Shown here: one piece after another, positions 12,180 to 24,119 of the stretch
How the letters are laid out: each line of letters opens with the position of its first letter
Numbering within the stretch: the first letter of the stretch is position 1
Assembly: GCF_932276165.1 (NCBI RefSeq)
Contig: NC_064002.1
Coordinates: 5,952,001 to 6,016,000 of the forward strand
Length of the DNA: 64,000 bases
Direction of reading: 5' to 3'
Origin: Plutella xylostella
Taxonomy: Eukaryota; Arthropoda; Insecta; Lepidoptera; Plutellidae
The notes under the pieces: generated by a model
Seen by the model: the letters and a program-made list of their open reading frames with translations, nothing else
Databases searched by the model: none
What the model was told of the DNA's origin: nothing
Program-made: the position numbers and the translations under genes

Positions 12180-13952
12180 CTAATTATAGTTATTAGCCCG
12201 TAGAGGCTGCAACACGTAGGCTTGACCCGTGCTTCTATCCACAATGTGCCCAGTAGATGGATCCAGGAAGAGCCTAGGAGGAGCAGAGGCGGCTGTCAGC
12301 TCGGGATTATACTGTCTCACCCCGGCACCGGTTGCGTAGGGGACGTATGGGGCCTTTGGTCTATTTGGTACATTAGGAAATGATTCTTCTAAGGAAGGTT
12401 TTTTAACTTCTTTCGTATCTTCAATATTATCGTCGACATTGATTTTTAGTTTGTTTCCTATATTTTGTTTGTGTTCCTTTGGTTGTTCTGTAACTTCTTC
12501 ATTATTAGACTCGTCGTGGACATATTTGGGTGTGGTTTTTGCTATATTTTGAGTTTTCCTTTCTTTGTGGTTGCGAGGTCTGTAAACTCGCTGGGTCTCT
12601 GGTTTATGTTCCTCTTGATATTCTTGCGGCTTTCTATCTACTCTTAGCCTTGGTTGAGCTCGTTTATTTCTACCACTCTCATCGTACACTGACTTGGAGG
12701 ACTTTTCTGGATCGTAGGCATCATCACTGTTGTAGGTTGGTAACTGTTCGCTTGGCTCATCGTATGGGTCACTGGCTTCAGGGTGGTATGAACCATCATC
12801 GTCGGAGCTATGTTCATAAGATTCATGGTCATGATCATGATCATTGTCATTGTTATGTCCAGCGTGGTTCAAATCCCAGTAATGTTCACCATAACCACCT
12901 TTTTTGTCTCCCCATCGAACCTGTAATCATCACACATATTAGGTCCTTGAAATATGAATTAAGTACGAAGGAAGTAGTTATTAGTAATAGTCCAGCATGG
13001 TTTCCCGGAAGAAAGAAGTAAGGCAAATAGAATAGAGAAGGATGAAAAAAAGAGAGGTTAATCTAGTTAAAAAAATAATTATGATCATTCTGTATATAAA
13101 GTGGTACCGGTAATGTAATGTAAAAAGAAGACAATTATTAAATAGTTATTTCTGGTTATTGTTAGGAAATTAAAAAGAAGCAGCAGCCGTACTTTGGCAG
13201 AGAACAGTCCCGTGGAAGGCCTGGCGCGCTCGTGCCGCTCCGTGAAGTGTCTGTCACTGCCCTGCCGGTGTCCCTGGTCATAGTCCTCGTGCGTGGGCGC
13301 ATGCATATACCTTCAGCCAAGCCAAGCAAGCGAGACAGAGAAAGAAATAGGAGAAATTAGCGCAAGAAGGAGACAAAGCGAACGGGATAGTTACTTTTCC
13401 CATATCCCTGTGGTTCTTAAAATCTTTCCTCTCATACCGCTGCTCCCAGTTGTGGGGGTCCTCGCAGACGTGACCGAACTCTAGCTTGTGGGGGCTCAAC
13501 TGAACTGAGAAAAAATCCCTATAAAATAAGTATAGTTTTTGTATTTGCTGCCAGTAAAGGTTTTTTACCTTGGTCGAGATACGTGATCGATTCAGGGTTT
13601 TCACCACAAAAATAATAGTGTGTAAAAAGTTTGATGTGTCTGTTTCTGGCATCGTAGGTATTATACATTGTAGAGATTGACTTATTATTTCAAAACAGTT
13701 GCTTAATTATTGTTTTTAGGATAACTTTGCATAGCATATACCTAATGCACTTTAATGTGATTGATTATGTACCAAAATTTCTAATTCTCCTTGAAGCCAC
13801 TTTAATAATAAACACGGTATGACTCACTGGAAAAACTTAGCCTGAGCTTCCACAGTTTTCGGTCCCGGTGGTGGATTTTGTGCAGAAACTGCAGTGATGC
13901 TGCTCCACCACGCTGGCCCGATTTGAAGGGCCAAAAGCCACCATGCCAACGT
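12180..13952 (-). CDS. Secreted His/Asp-rich protein, function unknown (first exon not found)
   Basis: Four minus-strand coding exons can be joined: 13952-13828, 13518-13395, 13285-13193 and 12920-12180, with phases that agree and a TAG stop at 12180-12182. The first one listed opens after an acceptor site with a hydrophobic stretch (LAWWLLALQIGPAWWSSITA) that looks like a signal peptide, so a tiny upstream exon with the ATG is missing; I could not place it. Next comes CEDPHNWEQRYERKDF, then an exon junction giving KVRWGDKKGGYGEHYWDLN, then a low-complexity tail: HNNDNDHDHDHESYEH, acidic and Lys/Pro-rich segments, and a YVPYATGAGVRQYNPE end. It looks like an extracellular matrix or cuticle protein, perhaps metal-binding through His/Asp runs; that role is inference. 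The acceptor of the 93-nt exon is a poor match and was chosen only because it keeps the frame. Confidence 0.65.
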
Positions 13953-15169
13953 CTGGAAATGTAATAATTTCATTGTTGTTTAACACTTTTGAGTTGTTTG
14001 AAGGATGCTAATTTCTGAGCCCTGTTTCGCATTGCAACACTCAAGGGACGACCATAACTTTATCCTTTGCGATTATTTTCTGTATGTAGGTGTCAGACCG
14101 TAATCCTTATAATTTAACTTGTACACAAACTGACTTTTTTCGTATCGTGTTGAAACTTTCCGTTTAAATACCGGGATGATAATGAAATAATCCGTTATCT
14201 TTATCACTGCAGGCTCTCACAAGTATTCACACCAAACATATCTTATTAGATATTTATCACCGTGCACATTGTGTAGCTACATACATAGGTAGAATAATCA
14301 ATAACTAAATTTAAACAAAAAAAAATTTCGAAACAAAAAGGACGTTATCTTATAATTATCACATTTAGATCTAATAATTATCACATTTAGATAATCACCG
14401 TTAAGTTAACAATGCGTAGTGACATCTCGGGTCTATCACAGTTGGTGACGAAAGCCGGTGACCGTTACTTTATTTATACTGACCGCAGTGATAGCGATTT
14501 TCCCAGTGGTCACCAACCATTTAGAGCAGACGAAATTCTCCGGTCGGATATTTACAGAAGTTAAATGTTTCAACTTACTTTGCTGCTCTAAATAAATACG
14601 CACTAGGCTTCATATTTCATAAACTGTATAATATAATGTATTAATCATAAATATCAGGCATAATATTTTGAAAAATCGACGCTTAAATTTTTGGAATAAA
14701 CTGAAAAAAATATAGAATCTGCGGAATAATTCTGATACTGTCATTTTGGGACAGTGACAGCCATATATTTTTTCCATTTTATTTGACTATGAAAAATCTG
14801 CTTTGAATTTCGCAGCTAGTTGAGTACTTCTGGAAAATCAAATCCATCGATGAAAGAACGTATCTTGCCACTGGCGCCCATTTTTGAACCTGTTTGTCTA
14901 ATGTATTTGTTTTTTTTTAATGTTTTCCGGTAATATAGTGTCTGGGTGTACCTAAGCATAGTTAATTACCCTGTAATATTTTATATTTGCAAATTATTTA
15001 CTTTTTTATTTAAACACTAAACGTTGCAAAAAAGTGCATTCTAACATATACATACATAAATATATAGGTAGAGACAGATATTTGCTCGAACACGGTCAAG
15101 TTTTTTTCGTACGTAAGTGGGTACCTTGGATGAATAAGTACAGCACATGTAGGTAGGACACAACAACAC

Positions 15170-15237
15170 AACATGGAGGAGGCCTGTACCCTGCAGTGGG
15201 TTGACATAGGCTGATGATGATGATGATGATAATGATG
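15170..15237 (+). repeat. LINE-type 3' tail with GATGAT run
   Basis: GAGGCCTGTACCCTGCAGTG followed by GGTTGACATAGGC and a run of TGATGATGATGATG. This GCAGTGG...GGCTGATGATG arrangement is the usual 3' end of truncated non-LTR elements in Lepidoptera. No upstream coding part is preserved. Confidence 0.55.
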
Positions 15238-16609
15238 TAGGTACCGTAAAAAAAACCATCAAACATTCTATCAATATAGTAATTATTATGCAAGTGGCAT
15301 ATTAAATTCTTAGTTACGAATATTATTATTTTCCTTTTCTTCAGTTAAGTCATCATAGTATTACGTAAAATTTGTCATTCACTGCTACAATAGGCAATAA
15401 AAATACTATAAAATACCTTTGCAGTTTTAATTAGTAATTAAACTGGGACTACGCAATCGCAACTGTCGAATTTAGGGTTTAAGTGTAGGGTGACAATAGA
15501 ACGATCGCGCTTGGAAGGTTAATAAATTTTGATTTCCGATGTGAATAATTAGAAGTTCAAAATGTCAATCTAGTTCAAGCCAATCATGGCAATTATATTT
15601 TTATTTTATTACTAAGTAATTTAAAGCTGTGTTTGTTTGACGGATAAGGCCTATCGTCCCCTTATTCGAGAGGCCATGGGTATAGTATAGATAAAATATA
15701 GGTATAGTTGATTCAATAAAAAAAATCACGAAACATACGTGAGCAAAGACCGCCCCTACGTTAAAGTCTAGCCCCTAAAATCCAGTATAAGAAACCAACA
15801 TCATCGTCACCCTAAAAGTAAGTAATTAGAGCACAGCAATGATTATAGAATGACGGAGTGAAAACAAGTGCATCCAATCCGCGCTCAGCCGCCATGTAAT
15901 GAGAATAGACGTAATCGATGTAATGACCAATTGTTGAGTAAGTACTCTTTTTACCCCGAGGGCTAAGGAGGGTAGTAATAAGTATAAGTGTAGTACGAGT
16001 AATGGTAGTGGGAAAGGTTGCACAAATTTTATCATAATTAATGCTTTTAATGCAAAAATATGAATGAAATCTCAGATTTATTTGTTTTAGGATTAGTAAA
16101 CTTTTTTTGCGATACATTGTTTATAAAATGTGTAAGTATATAGTAGGTATATAGGTTTAAGATAAAAATACATGTAAACGAAATTGTATAATTTTTTTTA
16201 TTATGTTTTGATTTCAGTCTAGAACTTACTTTTATGGGCAACGCGTTGATGTCTAATGTATGGAAAAGTCATTGGAGTGCTTTTATTGACTTTATAATTT
16301 TTGATCAATGATTTTTTGAATTACGTAGGTACCATGTTTGTCTCATTGTTACACAATTATTATTATATGTAATTTCTTATTGCCTATATCAATACATGTA
16401 AACTTTAATTTAATTATGTTTGCAGTAACAATAAACTGCAACACAGACCGTAACTCTGTATGGGATTGGAAAGTATGTCAGTCCGGCGTGTGCCGGAGCA
16501 GACCCAGCTGTTCAATACCTCATATCGATCACGAAGCCAAACTGTAACAATAACCACAGGGTCTGGCACAAGCCATGGTCAGGTTACGTTTATTTTTATA
16601 TCGAATATA

Positions 16610-16803
16610 AGACTAGCTGATCCCGCGAGCTTCGATTTTGCCTTAATTTTCCCATGGTAACTCTGCGATAAAAAGAAGCCTATGTGTTAATCCAGGGTGT
16701 CGGCTAACTCCATAGCAAATTTCATTAAAATATTTTCAGCAGTTTTGACGTGAAGAAGTAACAAACATACACTCACAAACCTTCGCCTTTATAATATTAG
16801 TTG
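16610..16803 (+). repeat. Dispersed repeat, CTAGCTG...TATAATATTAGT family (copy 1)
   Basis: Begins GACTAGCTGATCCCGCGAGC and ends CCTTTATAATATTAGTTGGA, with GCGATAAAAAG and CAAATTTCATTAAAAT between. A closer-to-consensus copy lies at 18555-18762 and a fragment at 26930-27075. This is a very common lepidopteran interspersed repeat; its class is not certain to me. Confidence 0.75.
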
Positions 16804-18481
16804 GATAAATACAGCCAATGAAATGCGATCATATATTTTTGGAATGAAATTATATCTGTGAAATTATATCGCTTGCATCATTCAAAACTCTGCTGAATAA
16901 ACATTTATATTAGCCAGAATAATATTTATTTATTATATATTTAATAGTATGTATATATTCAAGTATATAAGTATGTTTTATGTCTATACCTATTACTAGG
17001 TATAGATTAGGTGTTATAATATTATTTTCCTGTAAGTATGTATAAGTTATGTTTGTAATCTTTTTGCACTCTCTTTACACACTCCGAGGTAGTCTGGAAG
17101 AAATTACTCTTAGTAATAAGGCCGCCAATTGTACCATCTATGTTGTGTATTTCCTCGTGTAATTTCTGTGTTTGTGTGCAATAAAGAATTATCTATCTAT
17201 CTATCTTCTCATCAGCAAATCAAAGTATTATACTGAGCAATATTCAGTCATAAAATTACACATCGCTAAATTTTGTCACTCACACCACAGATTAGGCAGA
17301 TATAAAGCGAACTTAAACTTTACCTACGAGTCGTATCTGTACAATAAAATTGGACTTCGTGGACTAGCCGGGGGCCACGGCAATCGAACGCTGTTTATGT
17401 CATAGTCCGGGAGTCTACTGAGTCCATGACATACACGACTGGCGAGCAATAGAAAAGTTCCACCAGCCATGGCCGTTCCATATGTCACTGGAACATTTTC
17501 ATTGCTCGTGGGTGTAGCTGACTATCTATGTAACCTGTTTATAAAATATGATGTAAGAATTGTAGAATTATACAAATATAGTAGTAATAATAGGAAGATT
17601 ATAGAATAACAAACTTAAGGAATTGTTTAACCCTTTAGGGAGCTGTGAAGTTACTTTAAACTTTGACCGATTGTAATAATTTAGTGTTTTCATGTCCCAT
17701 ATTTGGTAATTCTATATTTATAAGTGAACTTATATTTATAAATTTATTTCGTATTCCTGCACTACGATCTGCTAAAGTCGGATCACGCGCCCATGCAGAC
17801 AAAGAAACCAGGTCAAAATCATGGAAACTATCGCTTGTAGATACTTGTGCACAACAATAATAACTAAACACGAATCTGGGATGAAAATAAAATCGTGAAT
17901 TGCAAGTTGGATAGTGAACTTGATATTTTATTTATTGAAAGTATTTAAAGATTATTTTTTTTCCATTAATATCAGATAAGTACATATATATTATTATCTA
18001 GATATTTGTAGCTTGAAGGGGTCATCACTATAACCACGAAGGGGTATCACTATAATCACGCACAAATACCTTTATTTTCTTTATGTAAAAATATTATATT
18101 CATCAAGACTTAGTGCTGTAGTATACCAAATAAAGTGACACATGTAGTCACTATGTTATTGTAATAATTTACAATCAAATATACGAACAACTTAGTACAT
18201 TCCACATAACTGTAACATACGAATTTTCTACTACTAATCTGTTTAGCAAAATCCATAATATAATTGCAATAAGACCGAATATAGGAAAAGCCCAAGTTAC
18301 TAAGATCAATGGCCAGCATCTCAGGCGAGCGAGCAAGCGGTCGAGCGGAAAAGCAATAGAAAGTGTTTAAAATTTGTTTTCTTCCTGCATTTATAAATAA
18401 CAGACCTGACATCTGTGGCGCCATTGGTGATTTAGAGTGCTGACAAGGCGGTGCAAGGGACAGTTTAAAATTTTCGTTATA

Positions 18482-19830
18482 ATGCAACTTTATACCTTGG
18501 TAAGTGACAGCCCCCTATTTTTATTATGTATCGTTTAACTTAATTTATCAGCTTTATGGGCTACTAGCTGTTCCCGCGCGCTTCGCTTCGCCTTAAAAAG
18601 TTTTCCTGTGGGAATTCCGGGATAAAAAGTACCCTATGTTCTTTCCCAGGGTCTATACCATATGTATACCAAATTTCATTCAAATCCGTTCAGTAGTTTT
18701 GGCGTGAAAGAGTAACAGACAGACAGACACAGTTACTTTCGCATTTATAATATTAGTTAGGATGTATAGTCAGGCATAACGGCTGTTACTCAAATACATT
18801 TACATAAGTAACTCATCTCGTCATCACAATTTTAAAAGCCCTTGTTGCGCCCTGCACTTGTGAATAATTCATAAATGTTATTAGCATAATTTTGTACTTC
18901 ATTACAGTTGACCTTGGCATATGCTGTTGTGACGGTGTCAGGATGGTCTTATTATCCCGTAAGAGGACCAATCAGAATAACCAGATTCGCAAGACCACCT
19001 CCTTATAGAATACCAGGTATGGAACTAACTTTACAGAAATTTAGGTTAGAACGTAAAATTACATAATTATAGTTAGTTTAGGCTGAATTCAAATTAGATG
19101 CATTCTTATTTAACAATATTTGTCAGTATTTGAAATCTAGTTGGATATTTGATCCTTATAAGATAGTATATTTAGCACACCACTTTAAACTAAACCTCTA
19201 AAACTCTGTAAGGTAAGGTGGTAATTTTACCAATACTTTGTTAAATATAGCATGAGCCCTATGACGTTTTATTGACGAACAAATGACAAATAAAAATGTA
19301 CGGATTTTAGGTGTCATCGGGCCTTTACAATATTTTACAAAGTATAGTCTCATTATTTTGATGGAGATGTTTTGTGACTTTGACTTTGATTTGCTGGTCA
19401 AGTGGTTAGATAGCTGGCTCTGGTCCTCAATGTCCCCTCTTTTTCGAACTCTAGCTACTTACAGCAGATAAACACGTGTTTATATAATATTGCTTGTAAC
19501 TTGTTACGATGAAATAAAATTCTATATCTCAAAATAACTATATTCATACAATTAAAACGCTATCTTACAGTGTACCACCACCGTCCCGCTCACCACCCGC
19601 ACTTGGCACCTGTCGCTGAAATAGAGGAAGCGGAACCGGAAGCATGGCAGCAGCGGGAGAAGAGGAACCATCACGATGACTACGACTCCGATCATCATGA
19701 CTACGATCACCACAGTGACCACGATGACAAAGGCGTCACCGGCCCCGTCCACACATTTGTGAAGACAGATAAAAACGCCAACTACAAATGGGGTGTGCGA
19801 CATCATGTGGGGAATAAGTTTGCGTCCTAG
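18482..19830 (+). CDS. Small secreted His-rich protein ending KWGVRHHVG, function unknown
   Basis: Three exons, 18482-18499, 18908-19016 and 19571-19830, join in frame to 128 aa. The signal peptide is split: MQLYTL in the 18-nt first exon, then LTLAYAVVTVSG. The mature part has an Arg/Pro-rich segment (GPIRITRFARPPPYRIP), a His-rich block (YHHRPAHHPH), a dibasic EKR, a run NHHDDYDSDHHDYDHHSDHDD, and a C-terminal TDKNANYKWGVRHHVGNKF. A tiny first exon carrying only the start of the signal peptide is typical of insect cuticle and other secreted-protein genes. The Lys-Trp-Gly-Val-Arg motif loosely echoes KVRWGDKKGGYGEHYW of the minus-strand gene at 12.2-14.0 kb, and both have His/Asp runs. Cuticle or matrix role, possibly metal-binding, is inference. 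Confidence 0.8.
18555..18762 (+). repeat. Dispersed repeat, CTAGCTG...TATAATATTAGT family (copy 2)
   Basis: Lies in intron 1 of the small His-rich gene. Contains CTACTAGCTGTTCCCGCGCG, TTCCGGGATAAAAAGTACCC, TCAGTAGTTTTGGCGTGAAA and GAGTAACAGACAGACAGAC, ending CATTTATAATATTAGTTAGG. This is the best-preserved of the three copies in the window. Confidence 0.85.
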
Positions 19831-22800
19831 AGTTCTGTTCAAGGGTCGTCAGTTGGTGACTTCACCCTTTTCGTCTTCTTGATTCTTGTTGGTGATATTA
19901 TTGTCGTAGCCGCAGTGGGGGATTGATTGTTGAGTAGTTTTAAGTTTTTGTTGTTAGTTTAAGCATGTTTGATTTAAACCAAAGAGTCTTGTAAGTTTTG
20001 ATAATAAATAAAACAATTAATGTTAAATACCCACTATTATGGCTTTGATTATCTTTCTTATCACGGCGGTATCATTATATTATTAACCTATTCCGAATAC
20101 CTAATTCAGCAGATCACATCTGACAATTCGGACAATAAATTATGAATCAAATAAATAATAGGCAGCCCGCTACATACTTCTCGTAACACCTGTCACATGT
20201 CTTATCATAAAATTCTAATAATTATGCCACAGTTTGCTATTTTAAGAACACTCGACCTGTCTCACAGTTCTCCCAACATGACCTTACTTCGCATCTCCAA
20301 ACTAATTACCCCATTACCGCGGCTGTTACATAAAGCCCAACAACAGCGGTTCGCAACGTGAGCCCCGGTTTTCCGGTCCACTATCTCTCGGCCACGCCCG
20401 GGTAGACAGTTTCGACACTCACATACCTACTGCATGCTCCACGCGGCCGCAATACCGTCTCACATGACTGGGCTTGGGTCACCAGGTTGCTGAAACAGTG
20501 GTAGATCTAGATACTTTTACCAAAGAGGTCTGCCTTGCTTTGTGAACAACCTCGTTTTGTGAGCGAGCTTAGACTGATTGATGGTCCTGATAACATCTGA
20601 TCGTATTATAGCGCCAGATGCTGGTACTAACACCCTCACATAGAATAGAATAGAATAACTCCGGACGAAAAAATATGTAAGTAGGTAGGTATTAGGTAAT
20701 CATCAATAATCATAGCAAAAAAATTGATTCTTGTTTTTCTTTCCTCAAGACCTTCGTCATCAACTCATGGCATCCACTATAAAATGCAGTGCCATTGATT
20801 TGCTTTCTAAGTCCTAACAGGATTTAGAAAAAAAATATGGTCCCATCTAGGCATCTAACCCAAGACTTCTCGATGTTGTCGCAAAGTTTCTAACTCTAGA
20901 CTACACAGAGTCCTGATAAACAAATACATACAACTGCTTCCCGATACAATATTAACTTATACATTCATTATGTCTGCAAAGACCGTATTGAATAATACAT
21001 GACCTGATTCTTGATAGGATTATCGGCAACTGGGTCACATGTTCGATATCAATTCGCAAAAGTGAAAGGGGTGAACTGAAACTGTATACGTTTCAAGATT
21101 TTAATACAAACTTTGAGCACCTTGACAATTACTTCTTCACAAAATTCAATAATTAGGTATCATCATCATCATCATCACCACTACCCATCACGTCCCCACT
21201 CGGATCTCCTTCCAATTAAGGAAGGGTTTTAGTCTTAGTCCACCACGCTGGCCTAGTGCGGGTTGGTGGACCCCAACACAAGCAAGCTTGAGTTAGGTAA
21301 GTCCTTATAAAGAATTTAAAATTACGATTATATAAACCTGAATGATAATTAATTATGCCAGTAGTAAAATTATCAGGCCTCTATGAGCTTGATCGGGAGC
21401 ATTCTTTTCATCTACCTACACCCTGTATAGTTTCCTTGACAATAATTTAATTCCGGCGGCGTTCCAACAGATTAGAATCACTTACTAAGTAAGTATATAA
21501 GTTTTTGTTTACTTAAAGTAATTATACATTTCCACATCAGTTAACTTGAATGATTTATTGCACTATTCACTCAATATTTTCTGTCCACTTAACATTAATT
21601 TATGATGATTTCTTTTGCTTATGATTCAATTTACAGTTGTATGCTACAGGTATTTAGGAAGGAACTTCCATTATTTTAGAAGATTTTAAGTTTTTTAGTA
21701 TAAGGATTGGCTGTCGGCCTGTAGAACTTCCAAAAATACTCTAATTTAAAACCCGTGACATTGATTAGGTAGGGTCAAATGTTACACCTGTGGACAGTTT
21801 CCAGAATTTGGAGTAAAGAAGATAGCGTATAGTATAACGCATAACTTTGAAGTATTCATGTGAAAAAATCTAGAACACTCAAGCCAAAATCCCTTGATTT
21901 GACTAAGTAGGTCATATTTTACTCACCTACATAATAGAGCAGGGAAAAGATCCGTGTAATTTACATATTCATGACAGTTTGGATGAATACATTCATAATT
22001 TTATACTGTCACGGTCAAAATGTAGAGCACAAATTATAATAAAAATCTGTTTCCGACGCACAATAGTGTCGTAATTTTAATAGCTAGTAAAATATTTAGC
22101 ATTCATGCACGTGACGTAGAAGCCTATCACGTGATAACCACAAACTATATACTTACTTACACTGGCCTGCAAAATAACTAAAACACTTTAAAATAGCTAC
22201 AACATTATTTTACATACATAAAACGCACACTTTAAAAATTAAAATAAAATAAAAATTACTTGTTAGGTGCCAATTAAAGTTTTAATAAATCGCTGCTAAG
22301 TATTTCCATATCAAATATCTGTGCTGTTTTGTATTGGAAAATAATTAAGTACTTAGCCAAAATACCGCCATGACATGGAGACGATGTCATTGTCTCTAGA
22401 AAACTTTTGCTCAACTTTGGATACCTACATATCTAATAATCCATTTCTTTAACCGTGAATTTGATATTATGGGGACTAATCTTTCATTTCACGATTTACT
22501 GCGTATATTCAAAGTTCTTCAGAATGACTATCTTCTTTGGCTTCTAATATAAGTTACTTAGCTTTTTAAGCTTGCAAAAACGAGTTTTTTAAATAAAGTA
22601 TAAGTGAGTACTTATTTTTGCAGGTCAGTACTATTTAATTATGCCATGTACTAACCAGTTAACGTTATAGCATTGCTATTTTAAATAGGTAATTGGTTAA
22701 TAAGCGGATAATTGGTGAAAAGTGGAATAGTGAGAAAAGTCGATACATTGTCATCGCTAGGCAGGTATACTTATATAGGCAATTGTATTTTAATTTTATT

Positions 22801-24018
22801 ATAAACGAGTTTATTAGACATACGATTCTAACAAACCGAAAGTACCTACCTAATCATCAAGAATATTCATTAGTTTTTTTTATTATTTCAAGTGTGTCTG
22901 TGAGCTTATCATAAAGATAAAATTTTCAATGATTATATGAAACTTCTAACCGAATTGTATTGTTTTTCAAAAAGTGTTTTCCCCATTACGGTTAATACCT
23001 ATAATTAATTTGTATTGTTTGTATAATAAATTTATCTACCGAGTAAGTTTTTTTTTTCACAAAGACAACAATTATTCGCAACATTAAGCCATTGGATGCG
23101 ATGCTTCACACGGGTGGCCTGGCGTGCTGTTGCAAGGTATATAACAGAGATGTATTATGTAAATATTTGTATTTGTACCTACCTACTTATTAAAATGTAT
23201 AAGTATCTATTTTACATATTCTACTTTACGATACCTTCGTGTGACCATCTTTCAGGTCTTCCTGAACACGGGATACTTTCATCCTGGAATTCTCAAGGGA
23301 AATTAATTGGTAAGGCTAAGTGGAGCTTACAGGTTAAAGTCCTGTTAGTTAGTATTTAAGGTATCTCTTTTAATAATTACTGTTTATTTTTTAGCCTAAG
23401 AAACTTTTGATACACCATAGGTATCACTGGCCATCGCTACTTACGCTCCTGCAGCAAATTGTGCAAAATTGATAAAATAATGTTTGGGGCAAACCCGTCC
23501 TTGAGACTCTGAATACATCTCTGTCCGACTGAGTCGTCAACCAGCAGATTACACTAGAGTTAATTATTGATGCTAACCCGAGATAAACTGCGCATTGAAA
23601 CTGAAATGTCAGCCGCGATAATAATAATACCCGAGATTTATCAGTCTGACTTTAATGTCGAAGGTTTCTGTTTTGTGAATTGATATATTGACGGCCCAAG
23701 ACTACTATTAGTGCTGAGGTGATGAGTGTCGGTGTCGTCGGTGACGGTAAAATGCTTTAAGTTTTCCAAAATATGTTTGGTAAGTTAAGTTAATTAATAT
23801 ACGTTATACTATAGAAATTATTGGTATTTTCGCATCTATAATGTAGAGCTATTGTGTCAAGCTTTCATAGTCATCTAGTTGGCTTTTGCCCGGAGGCATC
23901 CGTTTCATAATTGTCACACCACTTTAATTGCCACCAAAGTAATTGGTCCAGTTCAAAACACCTTTGTATCCCCACAGAATGCCTCCCTCTACCACCACCT
24001 ACATAGAAGGGGTGCCTG
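19831..24018. other. Gene-free spacer, 4.2 kb
   Basis: Holds the His-rich gene's 3' end (AATAAATAAAAC near 20005), an inverted SINE/LINE-type fragment at about 21155-21295, and otherwise AT-rich DNA. Nothing protein-like is visible in either strand. Confidence 0.5.
21155..21295 (-). repeat. Fragment of a dispersed repeat (minus strand)
   Basis: ATCATCATCATCATCACCA followed by CCCATCACGTCCCCACTCGG, CCTTCCAATTAAGGAAGGGT, CCACCACGCTGGCCTAGTG and CCAACACAAGCAAGCTTG. This is the reverse complement of the right part of the repeat at 40600-40925, so it is a 5'-truncated copy inserted in the other orientation. Confidence 0.75.
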
Positions 24019-24027
24019 TATATAAAG
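24019..24027 (+). promoter_or_regulatory. TATA box of the cuticle protein gene
   Basis: TATATAAAG lies 93 bp before the likely start codon at 24120, leaving room for a transcription start near 24050 and a leader of about 70 bases. The spacing suits an insect cuticle-gene promoter. Confidence 0.65.
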
Positions 24028-24119
24028 TGAAAGAGTCCACTGCACGCAACACACGAAACCGAACTTACGCGCGTGTGTTTTGTTTTTATTTTTTTAAACG
24101 TGTTCTAAAGTGGTGTACC

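Larger units (their letters stand above)
13953..18481. other. Spacer between two divergent His-rich genes
   Basis: About 4.5 kb without a supported gene, apart from the unplaced first exon of the minus-strand gene. It contains a 19-bp direct repeat ATAATTATCACATTTAGAT (near 14353 and 14375), a LINE-type tail at about 15170-15237, and a decayed dispersed repeat at about 16610-16803. A short ATCT tract lies near 17190-17206. Confidence 0.45.

Noticed and set aside
15810..16120. Minus-strand frame of about 100 codons
   Set aside because: Low-complexity composition typical of AT-rich spacer; no start, domain or splice support.
23943..24119. Upstream extension of the cuticle protein frame
   Set aside because: It crosses the TATA box, has no signal-like sequence, and the ATG at 24120 begins a standard signal peptide.
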